Made by a program: the position numbers and the translations under genes. Positions 11,259-22,424 of a stretch of 64,000 nucleotides of DNA are shown piece after piece. Under the pieces are notes generated by a model. The model was not told the DNA's origin and did not search any database. It saw only the letters and a program-made list of their open reading frames with translations. Each line of letters opens with the position of its first letter. Position 1 is the first letter of the stretch. Origin of the DNA: Cordylochernes scorpioides (taxonomy: Eukaryota; Arthropoda; Arachnida; Pseudoscorpiones; Chernetidae); assembly GCA_030710605.1 (NCBI GenBank), contig CP092886.1, forward strand, positions 55,493,382-55,557,381, in the 5' to 3' direction.

Positions 11259-11614
11259 TGTTGGGAGCTTGTTTCCTCACAGCAATAGTTTGGTCTTCCG
11301 TGTAGCTCCTTCAGCTTTCTTTCTGGTCTCAGGTGTTGACGATTTGTGGCAGAGCTTAATTTGGACTGTATGTTACGACCAGACCTGCGTGATTGACTAA
11401 CGAGATTGATGTTCCTTCGCAAGACTGAGATGTAGCACGTTGTATGACTAGAGGAAGTACGCCTCACACGAATTTGCTAACACACTAACTTTATTCAATC
11501 ATCCACTCATTTTATATACATACATATTTACATAGTCAAAAGAAAGAAAGAAGAATTTGCATGACTATGAATCAATGCAGCCTAGCTAGCGATTTGCATA
11601 GCTAGGCGCAAACA
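11259..11614 (-). repeat. BEL/Pao LTR 3 (outer 5' LTR)
   Basis: 356 bp, TG...CA, followed on the plus strand by the GGCAC duplication (11615-11619). It should hold the promoter for the minus-strand transcript. No obvious TATA was assigned. Confidence 0.92.
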
Positions 11615-12215
11615 GGCACATTTGTGGGACATTTCAATTTCTTCAAAACAGAATATCGGACTGGTAAAAAGTATAACAGAGCTACTTAACAACACCGGCT
11701 TCTCATGGCTTGTTGGAAGTACAGACTTCAATATTCTACAAAGATACATCCCCCTAATTATTAGAACGGCAACCGATCAGTCCTTGCAGCTGGATTATGT
11801 AAGAATAAGAAAATCAGTACTCTACTCTCACTATAAATACTTTCATTCATCACCTACAATGGAATGCTATCTGAATGACAATATCCCCCTAACCTTAAAG
11901 AGAATCATTGCACAAGTAAGAAGCCTTTTTGCAGTACAGAGAATTAATCATGTTTCACTTTTGAAAACTAAGACCATAAAATGCACCTTATGCAACGGTG
12001 AATTTAGTCTCGACTTTCCACACTACATGTTCTACTGTACGGCAATGGAAGAAGAGAGAGAAATTCTTCGTCAAGAGACCGGCTATAATAGCAATTCGCC
12101 TTATGTTTTAATGGCAAAAGTCGTAAAATCCAGACCCTTTGCATTCGCTTTTTATAAATACTGGAAATCAGCTCAATCGAAATATTTAGCACAGACACCG
12201 GATCCAACTCGATAA
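11615..12215 (+). pseudogene. LINE C-terminal part, resumed after BEL/Pao
   Basis: The LINE protein continues after the insertion: a 197-codon frame from 11622 to TAA at 12213-12215. It has a C-terminal cysteine/histidine cluster (CTLCNGEFSLDFPHYMFYC, ~12000), the zinc-knuckle-like end common in LINE ORF2. Joining across the GGCAC duplication restores continuity with sequence before 6097, which confirms the insertion point. Confidence 0.85.
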
Positions 12216-12357
12216 TTGGTCGAGGTCAATACCCAATATTTGTATATAACTATGATGCTAATTTGTTATTTTATTTATTTTTATTTTTTTTTGTCCTACC
12301 GGGTGAATCCTGTATGGCACGTGTGCCCAATAAAGGCTATTGTTGTTGTTGTTGTTG
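12216..12357 (+). other. LINE 3' UTR with (TTG)n tail
   Basis: Contains GGGTGAATCCTGTATGGCAC, AATAAA (12329-12334) and five to six TTG repeats before the target duplication. The same end is found in the 90-bp truncated copy at 41773-41862. Confidence 0.85.
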
Positions 12358-12371
12358 TATTCAAATAATAT
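12358..12371. repeat. LINE target-site duplication, right copy
   Basis: Second copy of the 14-bp duplication, directly after the (TTG)n tail of the LINE. The sequence after it resumes the Helitron body. Confidence 0.9.
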
Positions 12372-12871
12372 TCGTTACGAATATTCATTCTGCTCGAATG
12401 AATGTTTATCTGTTAGAATTTTGTTCCTGCGTACAAAATAATGAACTGGTTTCACCCGTGGTCTCTGCTTTTTGGAATTTTTTCCCGATATAATTATGTA
12501 TCTAATAATCAAACATGATACAGCAATATCGTCATCATCATTTTCTGACTAAAAATATATAGTTTTAATAAAAAAAAAGTTTAAAATGTAAAAAAAAGTT
12601 CTTCAAATGAAAAAAAGAAATAGCCAAAAATACTAATCAAAATGCAGCCGAAAATTTTCCTCAGGTTTATAAAACGCGACATGCAAAATTTGGTACCAAT
12701 TGGTTCAGTAGTTTTTGAGTTTATCGCGAAACAGACAGACAGACAGACAGAAATTGACTTTTATATATATAGAGATTTAAACAATTCCTTATATTTGAAA
12801 TTTTGGCATTTGCGGGATACACTCTGTTAATACAAAATTAAATGACTCTTACGGCAAGTTTATATATATAT

Positions 12872-13140
12872 ATTGCCACGTTGAAAATTAAGGAAGACAA
12901 ACTTCAGGATGACAAAGCAATTTATTTAAGAGAGAATATAGTTTTACGGGCTACTAACCGAAGTGTATGATTTTTGAGCCCAAATGCAATTTATTTAAGG
13001 CAATAACAAACTATGAATGATAAACAAAAGATGAGCAATGAGAGAAGTTTACAAAGTAGCAAAATATAAACAAAAATGATATTATGTTAATAAAATAATA
13101 AATGCTCTGCTACAATATATTTATTGTGAGCATTCAAGTA
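12872..13140. repeat. Dispersed repeat, paralogue of 60670-60870
   Basis: Shares with 60670-60870, in the same order, words such as ttgccacgt/ttgtcacgtgg, gcaatttatttaaggca, gataaacaaaaga, agcaaaatataaac and taataaaataataaat. A TGTCACG-like start could be an LTR end, but no partner LTR or duplication was found, so the class is unknown. Confidence 0.6.
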
Positions 13141-13394
13141 TTGCCCTTTCTCAACCTTTAGGGAAAAAATTTTGTGTTTAGCTTTTTGTTTGTTTACTAT
13201 CATTGTTTATCATCTCTTGTAGAACCAGGTTGTATATATTCAATTCTCCAAAGTATCTTCCATTCATTCTACCTAAAGGTTGATAAAGGGAAATATCCGA
13301 AAGCTTCCAATAAATATATATGTTGTGGTAAAGTCATTTATTCATGATGAAATTTTGAAAAACGTTTTAAAATTACAAAATATTTTCTCACAAT

Positions 13395-13830
13395 GAGTTT
13401 CTTTTTATTACAAAACGTTAACTTTCAAGCGTTAATCGCTCTTCAACGGGCTTAATAAAACATCGACTATATCCCACAAGAAATATTTACAAAAACATAC
13501 GCGCGCAGCGTGGATATTTACAACTGAAATTTTAAATTGATATGTAATTTAACAATGTTATGAAATATGTCTATTTAAATTTTTAGGGCATCCAGAACCT
13601 ATAAAATTGATCTATTGATTTCTTCTGAGATATCGGTATTGTGATGGTAAATCTATATTTCTGTTTATGCTGTTATATTCATTGGAAATGAGAGATTCTA
13701 AGAGTAACCGTTGATATTTGTTCTTAATATTTTTGTAGTGGCATTTGGTTTCTGTTATGTTGAATTGGTGACCGGTCTGTGCAATATGTTGATAGATCAT
13801 AGAACGTTGGTCTTTTGTTCTGATAAGTCA
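13395..13830 (-). pseudogene. Penelope-like element relic: endonuclease end and 3' UTR
   Basis: On the minus strand 13800-13612 encodes 62 residues including HIAQTGHQFN, YKNIKNKYQRLLLES and INRNIDLPSQYR. This is the C-terminal part of the GIY-YIG endonuclease domain of Penelope-like elements, matching the piece at 26881-27300 in order. Just upstream, in another frame, is the IRTKDQRS segment. Below it (13520-13395) lies a 3' region with GCGCGCGTATG and GAAGAGCGATTAACGCTTGA, which recurs next to other relics near 57050-57190 and 55700-55810. The RT part is absent. Confidence 0.65.
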
Positions 13831-13839
13831 TTTATGTAA

Positions 13840-15040
13840 ATTTGTGTAAATCCCCCTCTATCCCTCAATACAATGGAAGAATCAGGAAGGCCGTGATCCA
13901 CCAATGATTCCTCTAAATTGTCAGCTATATAATCAACCCAGCCGAACACGATGGTAAAACAGTCGAAACAATAGAGGGTTTGCCATGAATGAGCCAGAGA
14001 TCTTTGCAAACATTTTCCACTACAGTGAGGAACACTTGGCAAAATATATAAAGTTGAAGGATATTTTTTTGTTATTTATACATAATATGCTTAATAAATG
14101 ATTAAATATTTGAAAAAAGAGAGAGAGTCTATTGCTTTTTTATTTTTCAAGATTGTATATATGTTGCATAAAAAGGCGCGCAACATATATAGAATTAATA
14201 AAAAAAAATGAAACAAACTCCTTACATATCTTTATTTAGTAAGTAGGAGAAAATATTGCCTTACTATTGGTAAAAAAACAAGCTCTCTAAACTGTCTCTA
14301 ATCCAACTCAATATTGTTTCATGTAATTTTCAAATATTCATCAGTATTACACATTATTGATTTCATCATTAAGATGCTTGAAACATCAAGTTTTTTATTT
14401 GGAACATCTCACACCCAACTGACTACACCTTGAAACTAGAATGAAACAAAATGGAAATAATTTCAACTTATTTTTTCCAAGGGAAGTATACAGTTCACCT
14501 CTATTTTTGATGGCGTAACAATTTTAATGGATAAAAGGCATTAAATCGCCTTATCTATATAGAAAAAAGAAACTTATTTAACGCGATGTTTTTCTTCAAA
14601 TAAACAACTTCTTATACAATTATACGGCGAGAATTAGACAAGAAGTAGCAAAATATAAAAGATGTATGATAAGAAGTCCAGGTCGCGCAGTGTGTATAAG
14701 AGTATGTATAATAATTTATACACTTGAACTTTATATGTAAATAGAAGTAACTTTTATCAAAGCGCTGCTTTATTATTGTTACTTGACGGGGGAGTCCTGA
14801 TATTCCAAGAGAACAGCAGTTTGTTGCATTATCTAAATATATCAAATGTCCGATGAAAATGATTTCACATAACATATATAGCAGATTTTTTTTTTTTTTT
14901 TAAGATGAGGAACGGCTATGTTTGAATGGTAAACTTTGTTACTTATGGCATCAACATTCTAAGACAACCAAATGACACACACTTTAAGTTCCTGATCCAG
15001 AATAATAAAATAATTCTGTAGGGTCTGGTTAAATCATCTG
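13840..15040. other. AT-rich stretch, nothing recognised
   Basis: Minus-strand frames at 13797-14042 and 14612-14875 show no family motif and lie in low-complexity AT sequence. A pure T tract is at 14887-14902. I saw no RNA gene or repeat end. Confidence 0.4.
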
Positions 15041-15044
15041 TCGA

Positions 15045-15480
15045 TAGATACAGTGCGTCTGTAGTAACAAGGAACGGCGAGTCAGAGCGTCTGTAGTAGA
15101 TCAGAACGGCGAGTCAGAGCGTAATTAACTATAAACGGCTGACCAGAGCGTCTATAGCTAGGTACGGTTGGTCAGAGTGTTTGTTGCTCGGAACGGCGAT
15201 TCAGAGCGTGTGTAGCTAAAAATGGTGAATCAGAGCGTCTGTAGCTAGAAAAGCGAGTTAGAGCGCGTATGTAGCTAGGAGCGGCGGGTCAGAACGTCTG
15301 TAGCTAGGAACGGCGGGTCAGAGCGTCTGTAGCTAGGAACGGCGGGTCAGAACGTGTGTAGTTATGAACGGCGGGTCAGAACGTCTGTAGCTAGGAAAGG
15401 CGGGTCAGAACGTCTGTAGCTAGGAATGGCGAGTCAAATCGTCTGTAGCTAGAAACGGCGATTCAGAGCGTCTGTGCTTG
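15045..15480. repeat. 29-bp tandem satellite
   Basis: About 15 copies of a unit near cgtctgtagctaggaacggc + gggtcagaa. Central copies (15270-15430) are nearly identical while the ends decay, the pattern of internal expansion. GC-richer than its surroundings. Confidence 0.9.
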
Positions 15481-15484
15481 GTAA

Positions 15485-16385
15485 ATTCATTGTTCACCTG
15501 TAGGCCAAATGGTATCGGGATATAGCTCTCGTCAGTCAAGAGTGGCTTTTTTTTTATATATATAAGAAACAAAGCAATATATTATAGATAGAAGAGCCAA
15601 AACTCGATACCATATGGCCTTCAAGAGAGAATTTGTAAAAAACTGGAATTGTGGCCTTGTCCCTCATCTTAGTCTGCTATAATTTGCAGACTGTCAACAG
15701 AGGACGCATAGCAAATAGTAATAAATTACAGAATGTTTCCGTGTCCGTTTTTATAGCTCCCAATGAATATAAGTTTTACACAATTAAGCTGGTAAATTTT
15801 TTTAATCTGATTATAAAATCCGATATGTATGATGTGTCTGAGATTTTATAGCCTCAGCCGATTTTTTATAAAGAGAGACAATTCAAACATTGTATCGATA
15901 TTTTGCCAATTAATTAAGTGAATAATTCGCACAATTAATTTATTATAATGAATAATATGCAGTGAGAATAGAAATAAAAAGATAAAAATCAAGCGGAAAT
16001 TTTCTTAAGGACGACTTTTCCAAATATTTAATGACTTTTATTGGTACGTTTTTTTTTTTTTTGCTGTCAAAGCTGTGTATTATATAACGCTGTTCCAATG
16101 CTCTAGGTAACGTATACGAAGGTAGATATGATAGAAGTATTGTCAGCTAAAAGATCCTACTTTAATAACCTACACATCGACTTCCAATCATATTATGGGT
16201 TTGATATCTAACTAGAGGGAAGGAGAAAGTATCCAAGTTACTTCCTGTCTTCATTACATTGGCTGAGTGTCCGATGTTTTCCTCAAGCAATTAGTTTCAC
16301 GACGTTGGTACTTCAATACTCTATCCTTTATTTGCAGATTCTTCGTTTTTTTCGTCCAACGTTAAACACTGCGCCTGGAATTATC
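15485..16385. other. No gene recognised
   Basis: AT-rich unique-looking sequence with a TATA-rich run at ~15555 and T tracts. A 66-codon frame at 15651-15851 has no recognisable domain. Confidence 0.35.
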
Positions 16386-16389
16386 GACG

Positions 16390-16640
16390 AGGCTAAGGGA
16401 ACTTTATCTGTAAAGTACTTGCGACAACTTCAAACAAAATGCTGATAAAATTGGGATATTGTGGCTGATTGAGACTCCACGCTGTGGACTCCGCGCCAGG
16501 AGACACTGGGGGCGTAGTCCCGCTATATCTCGGGCAGATAAGGCGAGAGGTCCACCATGGGTAGCGATACCAGCCGCCTCCCCACATCTCTAACAACGAC
16601 CATCTCCTTATCACCATCGTTCCTCTATAAGTGTCTGGAA
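16390..16640. other. GC-richer unique patch
   Basis: About 200 bases (16460-16600) are clearly GC-richer than their flanks. The minus strand is open for 74 codons (16393-16617) with a Trp/Pro/Gly-rich translation; a plus frame also reads through part of it (HAVDSAPGDTGGVVPLYLGQ). Neither strand matches a family I know. It may be a decayed exon or element fragment. Confidence 0.3.
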
Positions 16641-16774
16641 ATAAAACGGATACAAATTAGTACAGAACGGAGATAGAACATTTCAGATTATCTAATGCAT
16701 ATAGTCACTCACTTTCTTCGCAAAACGATTCTTTAATAAATATTCATAAAATAGCGAACTTTCGAGTAACGTTG

Positions 16775-16985
16775 CTCTTTTACAGTTATACCGCTTCTTA
16801 GTCAGTCAGTAGAAATAGGCCTGTAGAAATATAACATTACTCTTTTACGGTTATATACAGTTTCTCTAGTTAGTAACTAGTAATATGTCTATAGAAATGT
16901 AAGGTTACTCTCTCTCTCTTCTACGGTTATAGGAAGTTTCTCTAGTCAGTCAGTAGAAATATACCCGTAGAAGAGTAAAATTACT
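16775..16985. repeat. Three diverged ~88-bp units
   Basis: Units share ttactcttttacggttata, gtttctctagt(t/c)agt and cagtagaaatat(a/g)..ctgtagaaat. Three copies only, well diverged. Confidence 0.65.
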
Positions 16986-17004
16986 CGAAATCTCACTATT
17001 TTAC

Positions 17005-17170
17005 GAATATTTTCTCCAATCCCATCAGTAAGTGCAAGTGACCAAACAGAGCATCTTGTAAGTGCAACAAGTCGAACTGCTTCTAACAGAGTAGGCTTAC
17101 AGTGCACCTTCAATCTAAGCAATTGTATATCCCAACCCACCACGTGTACTAGGATTGAGTAACATCAGCC
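17005..17170 (+). mobile_element. SINE copy 1 (body only, degraded)
   Basis: Matches the body of the SINE at 34597-34910: cagtaagtgcaagtgaccaa, aagtcgaactgcttct, cccaccacgtgtactagg. The tRNA-like head and tail are missing. Confidence 0.6.
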
Positions 17171-17689
17171 AAAGAATTTACAATATATATATGGTCACTG
17201 AATCACAGAATGGCCACGCTGGCGCCGAAGGAATACATCCAAAGGGCGCTACCGGGCCACAAGCCTAACCTTCAATTAACTCCATAATGATTATTGTGAG
17301 AGAAACAAATTCCATTAACTTGAACGGAGCTGCGCATGTAAATATATTGAAGAAATTCTCTTATATCTCATTCTTGTGGCCTTTGTGCCTGCATGCGCGG
17401 AGATAAATATCATTATTATCATTATATTCGCTGGATTTATATGTATATACGTATATCGAACTTTTATCTATTGCACTCTGTCATACTGAGAAAACGCATA
17501 AGTTCACGTTTGGTTCTTTAGCACTGCTGACACTGTGAAACAAATATATTTCTATCTTGGCTCTAAATAACCTCTAATGGCTGATGGTTATTGTTCCTCT
17601 AATATTACTTTGCGTTATAGAAGAATAAGGATAGACATAAGCAGACGATTTATTAAATTTTCTTATTTTCCTCATTTGGTGGAATCAAC

Positions 17690-17870
17690 TCTAAAAATGA
17701 TCACCGTGGAGATCTAACCAGACAAGACGCCGGATCTTACAATAATAGGAGCCTTGGGACCCAACAATCAAGAGAGATGCCCAAGAGATTCTTAAAAGAA
17801 ACAAACCAAGGATGTTAGAAGAGTTTCGCGTGCTGTGCAAGCTCTTGGGTACAGATCTTAAAATAAAAAT
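17690..17870 (+). pseudogene. Possible LINE C-terminal remnant
   Basis: On the plus strand TIIGALGPNN (17735-17770) resembles the (V)VIGALGT segment that ends many LINE reverse transcriptase proteins, followed in another frame by KPRMLEEFRVL. The match is short and unsupported by RT motifs, so it is a weak call. Confidence 0.25.
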
Positions 17871-18904
17871 GTTCTCTAACATAGTCACTTATTTTACAAC
17901 AACAAAGATTGTATTAAGATATTTCGTCCTACATAGCGTTCCAGAGTCCAAGAAAGAATTTCAAAAAGTATCAGCAGAAAAACATATTGCCATCAGCTTT
18001 TTACAGTCTTGGTGTAGATACATAACAAACAGCGTTTCTTTCAGTCGTCTGTTTTTATTTTACTAATGATATTCTCAGTTTTTCTGCCGAACTGTAGAGA
18101 TAGAACTATATACGTCACTGAATTTAATTAATTTATTTTATTACGTCGTTAAACAGCATGTGGCATCATGAATTCCGTCTACACCTGTAACACGTAGGTG
18201 TTCTGAAATCCAATATTTCAGATTTAAATGAACCATTTCAGAGAGTTTCTGAATTTTTTTGTCCTTCAATTCAAAGGCTGGAAAATAGAGGAAGATTTTA
18301 AAAGGAGAAAATTCACAAGGAGTAACAAAATCTCCCAATAAATATTGGCGAAGAAATGCATTGATGGCATATAATTCGAATGTATCCGATTTGCACACCG
18401 ATATACGTATATTATTGAAAGCGCGTTGTGAAATCTTAGATAATATCGCTTATATCTTGGATTTATAACCTATTTCACTCTTGGAGAAAGCACATTTTGA
18501 GGCAGCATTCTGGTTCCAAAATAACTTTACTAGGTGCCGCTCAAACAGAGCAACCTAGCTTATGATATTTACAACAATAAATAATGTGTAAGGGTTATTC
18601 CTATATTAAAACAAAGTGTCCTTATGCGAGATATGGCTGTCGGGAATCGAGGGTTTTCCACCCGTCCGGTGAGGCACAAGATCTCTAATATAAGCTATCA
18701 ACTGTAATTTATCGGAAAGGGATTCGAGCGATCCGCTCTTGAGGTCAGAGGAAAATGCACCTTTTTTATTTTATAGGTCAGTGTCGAATACTGTTGAAAT
18801 GTACATTTCCAGTGAGAGAAAATATGATATATATCATATATCCACAGAGTAGCAGATTCCAAAACTATCCTAAAAGTACCTTTCTTTGATACATAAGGCC
18901 CATT

Positions 18905-19065
18905 AGCGCGCCATCTATATTAAAGGAAAATGAAACTATTTATTATAAATATATTTTATTTTTCAAATAAAACAACTTCCTACTGTCTTTACTGCGATGG
19001 AAATATCCTGGGGGGGCCTGAACCCTCATTGGTGAACTCTCCCAGCGCTTTCAACATTCTTATCT
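18905..19065. repeat. Half copy of the GCGCGCCATCT foldback family
   Basis: Contains gcgcgccatctat, gaaactattta, cttcctactgtctttactgc and gggcctgaaccctcattgg in the order seen in the arms at 36848-37370 and 60066-60378. Only one arm is present. Confidence 0.6.
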
Positions 19066-19257
19066 ACCTTACCGTTTTAATATTGTATTGGGCTGTTCTG
19101 CTTATACACACGGCACTCTAGAGTAATTCTTGGTTTAGGTAGATAAGAAAACTATGGACATGTGTATTTGAAGTCAGTAGAAATATATATATTTTCATCA
19201 AGCATTGTTCTTCCACAAAGAATTCACCAAAGAGGCCAGTTAGGCCTAAATGAAATA

Positions 19258-19400
19258 TAATGCATTAGCTCGCCATCCTAATAGCAGATACGAAAGTATT
19301 TAGCGTGGTTTTTCCTTTTTCAAATTGTAGAGCTTCCTACTGGCCTTAATGAGAGAAGAAAATAATGAAAGGCTTGGCTCATAAGTGATTAACCTTTCCA
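19258..19400. repeat. Diverged half copy of the same foldback family
   Basis: Words gcattagctcgccatc, cttcctactggccttaatg and aaggcttggctcataagtga match the arm order of the family. Older than the copy at 18905. Confidence 0.5.
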
Positions 19401-19739
19401 GTTGTTTCGCGTTTATCCACCAAATAACTCTAAAAATGGTGTCTTCTTTAACCCAATATCTCATGAGAAGCGGTGAATTAGTGACAGTTATAATCCCGCC
19501 TCATACCCTGATAGCTCTTGAATTGCGTAGCTTTAGAATGATAGTTGGGAAACACGATACCTTCCATATATAAATCATCATTTGTTGATTTAACGCGCTT
19601 GTATTCCTATTTCTGATAAATATTGTAATGTTTCATCAGCAAATCCTCTCCAACAATAAGATGCTAACCAAGTCGAAACATTTTTACAGTTTGACATGCT
19701 TCTTTGCATCTCGGATGAGTTGACTTTTCAAAACAAGTT

Positions 19740-19960
19740 TCCACAGACTAAAATTGAACTCTTACAATTGTTTCTCGTTTGATGCCAATCACGCGAGCCA
19801 CTTTCCGCATCAAGATCCTTAAATTTCGACCGAGTCGCAATTTGATGAGCTTGCGGTTCCTTGATGGGTTGGCGGTGCGTTTCCTTCCTCGTCCCGGACA
19901 ACCACCTTCGTACCGAGTCCACCACGATGCTGCTGTGTTTTATATCCATGTTGGAGGAAA
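19740..19960 (-). pseudogene. Tc1/mariner-type transposase N-terminus, frameshifted
   Basis: Minus strand reads IVVDSVRRWLSG and, one frame over, RGRKRTANPSRNRKLIK and MRKVARVIGIKRETIV. This is the paired helix-turn-helix plus GRKR linker layout of Tc1/mariner-superfamily transposases, the part that binds the terminal repeats. The catalytic DDE/D region is not seen and the two pieces need a frame change. Downstream the strand becomes AT-rich. Confidence 0.65.
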
Positions 19961-20504
19961 TATTGAAAAATCTTTATCCATTCGGAAATTTCTATCAAAT
20001 TTTAGAAAAAATATCTAAACCTTCCGCAAAGCGTTTATTTTATTAAAATCAAGGCGAGCTTTCGAACAACCTCCTAACTAACTAAAACAATAAATAATAA
20101 ATCTGTACATGTTATTTTTATATATAGGAATTATTTGCCTAAATTTGGATACGTTAGTAATTATGCCAATGATATGCAGTCGTGACATCTTGGAAATATA
20201 ATAAAGCAACTTTAAATCACTATTTAATTTAATTGAGTTGAGATAAAATAATAATTTGAGGATGAAATACCTGACTTAAGGCGTGAAGAAGAAAGATAAT
20301 AAAATATTTTATTACATATTTACAAATATTTGTACCGGCCAAAAAAAAAAAAAAAAGAACAACAAGGAATTTATATTTTGTACAGTCGCATTCTCTGGGG
20401 GTCGACTTCACACAGTTGTTCTAGAACAAAATAAAATAAAAAATTAAATACAATTTTTATAATATATATATATGTAGCTATATATATTGTTATATTTGTA
20501 TATT

Positions 20505-21175
20505 GTGTGCAAGAGTCTATATACTGCTATATATATGTATTGTGCAGGAACCAATATATTTCTCTACCTATGTATTGTGTAGGAGTCTATACATTGCTAT
20601 ATCTATGTATTGTGTAGGAGTTTATACATTGCTATATCTATGTATTGTACAGGAGTCTATACATTGCTATATCTATGTATTGTACAGGAGTCTATACATT
20701 GCTATATCTATGTATTGTACAGGAGTCTATACATTTCTATATCTATGTATTGTACAGGAGTCTATACATTGCTATATCTATGTATTGTACAGGAGTCTAT
20801 ACATTGCTATATCTATGTATTGTACAGGAGTCTATACATTGCTATATCTATGTATTGTACAGGAGTCTATACATTTCTATATCTATGTATTGTGTAGGAG
20901 TCTATATAATGCTATATCTATGTATAGTGTAGAGGTCTATACATTGCTATATCTATGCATTGTGTAGGAGTCTATAAATTGCTATATCTATGTATTGTGT
21001 AGAGGTCTATACATTGCTATATCTATGCATTGTGTAGGAGTCTATACACATTGCTATATCTATGTATTGTGTAGGAGTCTATATATATTACTATATCTAT
21101 ATATTGTGTAGGAGCCAATTTATTGCAACATATATATTGTAGGAGTATATATAGTGCTATATTATGTATTGTCCA
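20505..21175. repeat. 35-bp tandem satellite
   Basis: About 19 units of tgtattgtacaggagtctat + acattgctatatcta. 35 is not a multiple of three, so the period of the translated pattern is 105 bases and all three plus frames stay open for ~95-154 codons. These long frames are an effect of the repeat and not evidence of a protein. Edge units (21060-21175) are more diverged. Confidence 0.92.
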
Positions 21176-21179
21176 CCAT

Positions 21180-21900
21180 TCGTAAATTCTTTAGTTAGCT
21201 GAAGAACAAAGATTTGATATATCTTTTAAAAGGCGTGGTTACATAACCTAGTATTTCAAATCAACACGAAGATTATATACATCTTGTTGATCCAGAAATA
21301 ACGTCAGAGACAGACCCAGTTTGAGGATGGTGTGGGTATAGCAGTTGGGTTTGGTTTCAAGCTCTCGCGGCTTGGATTCGAACTGAAGAAGGGGCGTTTC
21401 CACCCGAATACGTTCTTCCCTACCTTTGCTGATATAGCAGACGCCTTAGAAAAGTTAACAACGAATTATATACTTCATAACAATATATGTTATTTATATT
21501 TTCCAAAAATAAATACTATATATCCACGTGAATTTAAAATTATAAGAGCTTCTTTTGAATAACATTGTTGCATTTTATTTTTAATTGTCTTAAAAAAAAT
21601 TCTAAGCATTGTTCCTTTTCTTCAATTCGAAATATTGGATACCCATAATCAAATAAATTTATTATGATCGCATTTATAATTGATACAATTATGAAGGAAA
21701 GGATTTAAAAAATTATAAATTTAATAAACAAGTGAATTTCATTAGTTTTTTTTTTTTTCCAAATCCAAAACACGAAAAACTTCAGATACGGAATTAACCA
21801 CTTGACAGACGGTACTACTAACCATTTTTATATATTCAAACTTAGCCCATTTCAACAATATCTTTAAAAAAAAAAATGAATTCCAGCCTAGTGGGACGAC
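21180..21900. other. No gene recognised
   Basis: AT-rich. Near 21325-21385 there is a ggattcgaact (box B-like) word downstream of tatagcagttgg, which could be a decayed tRNA-derived SINE head, but pairing is poor and I do not call it. Confidence 0.35.
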
Positions 21901-21927
21901 ACTATGACACGAACAGGAATACCACGT

Positions 21928-21999
21928 TCCTCTGTAGTATTGTGGCTAGTATCCCCGCCTGTCATGTGGGCGAATGGGGTTCGATTCCCCGTCGGGGAA
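21928..21999 (+). tRNA. tRNA-Asp-like (anticodon GTC), probably decayed
   Basis: The sequence folds as a tRNA. Anticodon stem CCCGC/GTGGG closes loop CTGTCAT with GTC at 21961-21963. T arm TGGGG-TTCGATT-CCCCG holds an intact box B. Acceptor TCCTCTG pairs with TCGGGGA except at one position (T-C) plus a G-T wobble. A T-run follows at 22003 as a Pol III stop. It resembles animal tRNA-Asp closely, but the acceptor mismatch and changed D loop suggest a pseudogene or a SINE head. Confidence 0.6.
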
Positions 22000-22424
22000 G
22001 CTTTTTTTGTTTGCCTTTTTTTTATATACTCTCCTACCCCCAAAAGGGGGAGTACTACTTTCTTTAAAATAGATACTACCCGGTGTGATATATTGAACTT
22101 CTCACTTTAAAAACTAACAAGAATATAAAAGAACAAATCATGCTTATTCGAAGGAGAAAACAACTACTTTTTTTTTTTTCTTGAAACCGAGAACGTATCG
22201 TGATAGAGGGAACTACCATTAGCCCGCCGCAATAACTACCTTTTTACAGTTTTACTTGCTCTTTTCACTTTCCTGAATTTTGCTAACTACTTATATGGGG
22301 GAAAATATCTTTTTACACCAAAGAACGGAACTATTTATGTGCCTTGAGAATAAAACTACAATAAATGCGCATCAGTATAATACATACACACAAACTTCTT
22401 ATGGAGGAAAATCTATTACTTAAT

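Larger units (their letters stand above)
6098..11614 (-). mobile_element. Tandem BEL/Pao element: three LTRs, two internal regions
   Basis: Structure is LTR-internal-LTR-internal-LTR with one 5-bp target duplication outside the whole. LTRs are 355, 356 and 356 bp, the internal regions 2,225 bp each, and both units are identical in the encoded 721 residues. Transcription is on the minus strand. Each internal region encodes only Gag and protease; RT, RNase H and most of integrase are absent, so the element is a deletion derivative mobilised in trans. Shared-LTR tandems arise by LTR recombination or template switching; an assembly duplication is the alternative. Confidence 0.9.
2983..12357 (+). 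mobile_element. APE-type LINE inserted in the Helitron
   Basis: A non-LTR retrotransposon bounded by a perfect 14-bp target duplication, TATTCAAATAATAT, at 2969-2982 and 12358-12371. It has an endonuclease domain, a reverse transcriptase domain and a 3' UTR with AATAAA at 12329 and a (TTG)n tail. Without the BEL/Pao insertion it is about 3.85 kb, so it is slightly 5'-truncated or compact. Domain order, GDPLSP-type RT and the simple-repeat tail suit the Jockey/I/R1 group; the exact clade is not resolved. The frame is broken several times, so the copy is dead. Confidence 0.9.
2919..12775 (-). mobile_element. Non-autonomous Helitron (minus), split by a LINE
   Basis: On the minus strand the element starts TC (12775-12774, preceded by A), has a T/A-rich start and CTGTCTG repeats, and ends with the GC hairpin CCCGGGCGTTGCCCGGG a few bases before CTAG (2922-2919), followed by T. 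TC...hairpin-CTRR between A and T is the Helitron signature. Removing the LINE and one target copy leaves about 470 bp with no helicase, so it needs an autonomous partner. The two halves match the copies near 52720-53672. The 3' end family recurs at 27939, 32029, 39002, 52720 and 53780. Confidence 0.85.

Noticed and set aside
20503..20967. Three overlapping plus-strand frames of 95-154 codons
   Set aside because: All three come from one 35-bp satellite read in rotating frames. No codon bias or domain.
21325..21385. Possible tRNA with ggattcgaac box B
   Set aside because: No credible acceptor or anticodon stem could be drawn. Left as a possible SINE remnant only.
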